This document shows positions 30,848 through 33,740 of a stretch of 33,740 nucleotides of DNA, in pieces. The DNA is from Gemmatimonadales bacterium. GTDB taxonomy: Bacteria > Gemmatimonadota > Gemmatimonadetes > Gemmatimonadales > GWC2-71-9. The position numbers were made by a program, and so were the translations under genes. The stretch spans positions 1 to 33,740 of the forward strand of contig JACKDA010000015.1 in NCBI GenBank assembly GCA_020633775.1, written 5' to 3'. The notes below the pieces were generated by a model. That model saw only the letters and a program-made list of their open reading frames with translations, had not been told where the DNA came from and made no database searches. Within the stretch, counting starts at the first letter, position 1; the number at the start of each line of letters is the position of its first letter.

Positions 30848-32398
30848 ATGCCGATGCGCCCGACTGCCCTGATCCTCGCCGCCCTCGCGGCCCCGGTTGC
30901 CGCCCAGGCGCCGGAACTGCCCGCCGACTTCGATGCCTACGTCGCCGGCGTGATGGCGGACCACGAGGTCCCCGGCCTCGCGATCGCCGTCGTGCAGGAT
31001 GGCCGCGTCATCCTCGCGAAGGGCTACGGGGTGCGTGCTCTCGGCGCGAACGACCGGGTCGATGCACACACCCTCTTCGGGATCGCCTCCAACACCAAGG
31101 CGTTCACCGCGACGGCGCTCGCCCTCCTGGTCGAGGAGGGGAAGCTCGGCTGGGAGGACCCGGTCATCGAGCACCTGCCCTGGTTCCGGCTGAGCGATGC
31201 GTGGGTGACGTCGCAGCTCACGATCCGTGACCTGCTGGTGCACCGCAGCGGACTCGGACTCGGCGCCGGGGACCTGCTGTGGTGGCCCAGCTCGACCTAC
31301 ACGCGCCGCGAGGTCGCCGAGCGGCTGCGCTTCCTCCCGCTCGTCACCTCGTTCCGGTCGGCGTACGCCTACGACAACGTCCTCTACACCGTGGCGGGCG
31401 AGGTGATCGAGGCGGTGAGTGGGATGCCGTGGGAGGCGTTCGTGCAGCAGCGGATCCTCGACCCGGTCGGGATGACCGATTCACGCATCCGGCATCCCGG
31501 GATCATGGGGACGCCGAACATCTCGGGCACCCATGCCCGGGTGGAGGGTACAGTCCGCGCCATCACCCCGTTCACCAGCGACAACACCAACCCGGCCGGC
31601 GGGATCACCGCGAGTGCGACCGACATGGCGAAGTGGCTGCAGGTGCAGCTCGATTCCGGTCGCGTCGCCGGGGCCACGCGCCTCTTCCGTCCCACGACCA
31701 CGCGCGAGCTGTGGCGCATCGTGACGCCGCAGCCCGAGGTCGTTGCCCCGCCGCTCCTCGCGCCGCTGGCGACCCCGATCCGCGGCTATGCCCTCGGGTT
31801 CGAGGTGCGGCTCTATCGTGGCCAGCAGGTGGTGACTCACACCGGTGGCCTGCCCGGATTCATCTCGCGGGTGGCGATGCTGCCGGGGAAGCGTCTCGGC
31901 ATCGCCGTGATGACCAACATGGAATCCCCCGCCATGGAGCCGATCACCTGGCGCATCGTCGATCACGTGCTCGGGGCGAACCACGATTGGCGCTCGGCGT
32001 ACGCGACGCTCGCGAAGGTCCAGGCCGACCAGATCGCGGCGGCCCGGCGCGGCGCGAGCGCCGCGCGGGACAGCACCGCGGGCCCGGCCCTGCCGCTCGC
32101 CTCGTATGCCGGTGCCTACCGCGACGCGTGGTATGGCGGGATCGATATCGCCGCGGAGCCCTCGGGGTTGGTGATCCGGTTCGGTCACACCCCCTCACTC
32201 GTCGGCGACCTGGTGCCCTGGCAGTACGAGACCTTCCTCGTCCGCTGGCGCGACCGGGAGCTGCGGGCCGACGCGTTCATCACCTTCACCCTCGACCCGA
32301 CCGGAAAGGTCGCCGAGGCGCGGATGGCCCCCGCGAGTCCGGATGTCGACTTCTCCTACGACTTCCAGGACCTGCGACTCGTGCCGGTGCGGCGCTGA
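30848..32398 (+). CDS. Secreted serine hydrolase, beta-lactamase/class C fold with C-terminal DUF3471-like domain
   Basis: The 516-residue protein has a signal peptide (ALILAALAAPVAAQA, cleavage near residue 21). The catalytic elements of the serine beta-lactamase-related family are in place: SxxK as S81-N-T-K84, the Tyr motif Y175-D-N177, and HTGG at 331-334 in place of KTG. The C-terminal 100 residues (from about LASYAGAYRDAWYGG) match the lipocalin-like DUF3471 domain often attached to these enzymes. Such proteins are mostly esterases, D-aminopeptidases or peptidases, and resistance to beta-lactams should not be assumed. ATG 30848 is one base after the M1 stop; ATG 30854 is equally possible. 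Confidence 0.9.
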   Translation: MPMRPTALILAALAAPVAAQAPELPADFDAYVAGVMADHEVPGLAIAVVQDGRVILAKGYGVRALGANDRVDAHTLFGIASNTKAFTATALALLVEEGKLGWEDPVIEHLPWFRLSDAWVTSQLTIRDLLVHRSGLGLGAGDLLWWPSSTYTRREVAERLRFLPLVTSFRSAYAYDNVLYTVAGEVIEAVSGMPWEAFVQQRILDPVGMTDSRIRHPGIMGTPNISGTHARVEGTVRAITPFTSDNTNPAGGITASATDMAKWLQVQLDSGRVAGATRLFRPTTTRELWRIVTPQPEVVAPPLLAPLATPIRGYALGFEVRLYRGQQVVTHTGGLPGFISRVAMLPGKRLGIAVMTNMESPAMEPITWRIVDHVLGANHDWRSAYATLAKVQADQIAAARRGASAARDSTAGPALPLASYAGAYRDAWYGGIDIAAEPSGLVIRFGHTPSLVGDLVPWQYETFLVRWRDRELRADAFITFTLDPTGKVAEARMAPASPDVDFSYDFQDLRLVPVRR

Positions 32399-33252
32399 CC
32401 GGCGAGTCCCCGTCGGCCCGCGCCGACATCGTCCTGCTCACCGAGCCGGCGTTGCCGGCGCTCTCGCCGGACGACCAGCTGCTGCTCGCGGCCCTCGAGG
32501 CGGGTGGTGCCCGCGTCCGCGTGGCCCAATGGCGTGGACCGGTGCTCGAGGACGCGGTGGCGGTGGTGCGCTCCTGCTGGGACTATGCCGCCGATCCCGT
32601 GGGGTTCCTCGATGCATGTGCGGGATGGTCCGCGGCGGGTCGCCTGCTCAATCCCCTCGAGACGATCCGGTGGAACCTCGACAAGCGCTACCTGGGCGAA
32701 CTCGCGGCGGCGGGCGTCGAGATGCCCGAGACGGTGCACGTCGCCGCCGACGCGCCGCGGTCCCTCGCCGACGTCATCGCCGACCTCGGTGGTGGTGAGG
32801 TCGTCGTCAAGCCGTGCGTCGGCGCCTCGGGGATCGGGGCGTGGCGGAGCGCGGACCCCGGGGACCCCCGGTGGCACGAGGGCGCCGGGGTTGATCGCCT
32901 GGTCCAGCGCTTCGTGCCCGGCGTCGTCGAGGACGGGGAGCTCTCGCTGACCTGGTTCCGGGATGGCTATTCGCACGCGGTCCGCAAGCGGGTGCGCGCG
33001 GGGGAGTTCCGGGTGCAGGAGGAGCATGGCGGCACCGTCGAGATCGCACACCCCGATCGGGGGATCGTCGCCGCCGCGGAACGGGTGCTCGCGGCCGTGT
33101 CGCACGACTGGTGGTACGCGCGGGTGGACGGCGTGGTCGAGCGGGGCCGCTTCCTGCTGATGGAACTGGAACTGGTGGAACCGGAACTCTTCTTCCGCTG
33201 GGGTGAGGGGAGTGCGGCGCGGCTGGCGCGCCTGCTCCGCACGGTGGCCTGA
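32395..33252 (+). CDS. ATP-grasp domain protein (glutathione-synthetase/DcsG-like)
   Basis: About 285 residues if started at CTG 32395, which overlaps the previous stop as CTGA; no ATG, GTG or TTG lies early enough to keep the first strand DIVLLTEPALPALS. A later TTG 32452 or GTG 32521 would truncate the pre-ATP-grasp domain. The ATP-grasp core shows WNLDKRYLGELAAAGVEMPE, VVVKPCVGASGIGAWR, the EDGELSLTWFRDGYSHAVRK strand pair and the metal-binding end LLMELELVEPELFF. The set resembles a family that includes DcsG of D-cycloserine synthesis and many uncharacterised proteins named glutathione synthetase. The reaction would be ATP-driven joining of a carboxylate to an amine. No other cycloserine gene is present, so the substrate is unknown. 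Confidence 0.82.
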   Translation: MTGESPSARADIVLLTEPALPALSPDDQLLLAALEAGGARVRVAQWRGPVLEDAVAVVRSCWDYAADPVGFLDACAGWSAAGRLLNPLETIRWNLDKRYLGELAAAGVEMPETVHVAADAPRSLADVIADLGGGEVVVKPCVGASGIGAWRSADPGDPRWHEGAGVDRLVQRFVPGVVEDGELSLTWFRDGYSHAVRKRVRAGEFRVQEEHGGTVEIAHPDRGIVAAAERVLAAVSHDWWYARVDGVVERGRFLLMELELVEPELFFRWGEGSAARLARLLRTVA

Positions 33253-33278
33253 CCGCCGCGCTCAGGACTCCGCGGCGG
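33253..33278. terminator. Hairpin between convergent genes
   Basis: CCGCCGCG at 33253-33260 and CGCGGCGG at 33271-33278 are exact reverse complements around a 10-base loop that contains the stop codon of the - strand gene. It begins at the base after the + strand stop. A two-way terminator is likely by position, although neither side has a T-run. Confidence 0.5.
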
Positions 33279-33639
33279 CCGGATCCTGGGGCAGGGTGAC
33301 CCCGTCCGGGGTGTAGAGCTCGACGGTGAGGCCGACGTGTCGCTGCTCGCCGACGCCGAGCGCGCCGACCCCGACGACGTGGCGGCCGACCTCCTCCCCG
33401 CGCTCGTTGGTGATCGTCACGACGACGGCATACTCCCACGCCTCGCCGCCCGCCGTGTGGCGGACGGTGCCTTCGATCCGGAGCGGCTGGATCGTCGCGC
33501 GTTCCTTGCGTTCCGCGCCGGCCTCGAACCGCAGGTAGTGCCGGCAGGCGGGGCAGACGCTGGCGCTCTCGAGGATGGTCGTCCGGCAGTGGGGGCAGGT
33601 GCGCGTCGCCCCCGGGGCACTGCGCGGCTTGGGGCTCAT
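33262..33639 (-). CDS. Zinc-ribbon protein of unknown function
   Basis: This 125-residue protein on the - strand begins at ATG 33639-33637. An N-terminal double-CxxC zinc ribbon is visible (RTCPHCRTTI, then SVCPACRHYL). The rest (about residues 50-125) is beta-rich, with the strand EYAVVVTITNERGEEVGRHVVGVG, and looks like a small beta-sandwich of unknown type. There is no signal peptide, so it should be cytoplasmic. The start overlaps the stop of the upstream gene (ATGA), so the two are co-transcribed. The C-terminal PAAAES is low complexity. I do not recognise a named family. Confidence 0.75.
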   Translation of the reverse strand: MSPKPRSAPGATRTCPHCRTTILESASVCPACRHYLRFEAGAERKERATIQPLRIEGTVRHTAGGEAWEYAVVVTITNERGEEVGRHVVGVGALGVGEQRHVGLTVELYTPDGVTLPQDPAAAES

Positions 33640-33740
33640 GCGGCCGAGGAGTTCTCCACGGCCACCGCCGGACGCGCCGACGCCGAGCCCTTCTCATCCC
33701 AGCCGAACTCGACCTGGCCGCGCATCCGCGACCCGGCGGC
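33636..33740 (-). CDS. C-terminal 34 residues of an unidentified - strand gene
   Basis: The frame is open from the right edge to TGA at 33638-33636 and reads ...RMRGQVEFGWDEKG, then an Ala/Ser-rich end. Its stop overlaps the ATG of the zinc-ribbon gene (ATGA), the same coupling used throughout the window, which supports it being real. Too little is present to name a family. Confidence 0.55.
   Translation of the reverse strand, partial: AAGSRMRGQVEFGWDEKGSASARPAVAVENSSAA

Noticed and set aside
30848..32398. Antibiotic-resistance beta-lactamase
   Set aside because: The HTGG in place of KTG, the C-terminal DUF3471-like domain and the length point to the broad esterase/peptidase group, so resistance cannot be claimed.
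1..33740. Mobile elements, CRISPR arrays, tRNA or rRNA genes
   Set aside because: I saw no transposase, integrase, regularly spaced repeats or structural RNA genes. The only structured RNA found is the cobalamin riboswitch.

Overview
The window is a GC-rich (clearly well above 65 percent by eye), tightly packed bacterial chromosome segment. Almost every gene lies on the + strand; only a short zinc-ribbon gene and the tail of another gene at the far right are on the - strand. Many genes begin with GTG inside the stop codon of the gene before (GTGA or ATGA overlaps). The gene content is mostly housekeeping. It includes an HPr-kinase-linked mannose-type PTS, a TonB-dependent receptor, signal peptides ending in AQA, and secreted M1 peptidase and beta-lactamase-fold proteins. 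This set suggests a Gram-negative, free-living heterotroph, and my best guess is Gemmatimonadota. That assignment is inference; no rRNA gene is present.

Layout. (1) 1-804: the last residues of a B12-dependent acyl-CoA (methylmalonyl-CoA) mutase, then a coupled esterase. (2) 801-15274: a promoter-like site, then one long same-strand run: fmdB-like, argS, pfkB-like kinase, purM, riboflavin genes ribD-ribE-ribBA-ribH, nusB, a GT4 glycosyltransferase, hpf, hprK, mannose-type PTS IIA-IIB-IIC-IID, HPr and enzyme I. (3) 15230-19291: metK and ahcY (SAM synthesis and SAH recycling), a BFN/DUF151 protein and a membrane-anchored secreted protein. (4) 19274-25213: a promoter-like site, a cobalamin riboswitch with an elaborate leader, then btuC, btuD, a BtuB-like receptor, a beta-propeller lipoprotein and recO. 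(5) 25188-28903: a small secreted protein, clpB and tadA. (6) 28901-33252: secreted M1 metallopeptidase, secreted serine hydrolase and an ATP-grasp enzyme. (7) 33253-33740: a convergent hairpin and two - strand genes.

The part most worth a second look is the vitamin B12 locus. Its leader carries a canonical cobalamin aptamer, four mutually complementary segments able to form alternative hairpins, and a GC-rich hairpin that partly pairs the btuC ribosome-binding site. The operon has no btuF-like gene. Where btuF might be expected there is a lipoprotein predicted to be a beta-propeller, which recalls BtuG, the surface B12-capturing propeller lipoprotein of Bacteroides. The mutase at the left edge is itself a B12 enzyme, so B12 supply and use lie within about 20 kb.

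A second pattern is promoter architecture. Four inter-operon positions carry a TTG-like hexamer, exactly 17 bases, then TAnnTT, which may be the lineage's housekeeping promoter form. No mobile element, CRISPR array, tRNA or rRNA gene was seen.
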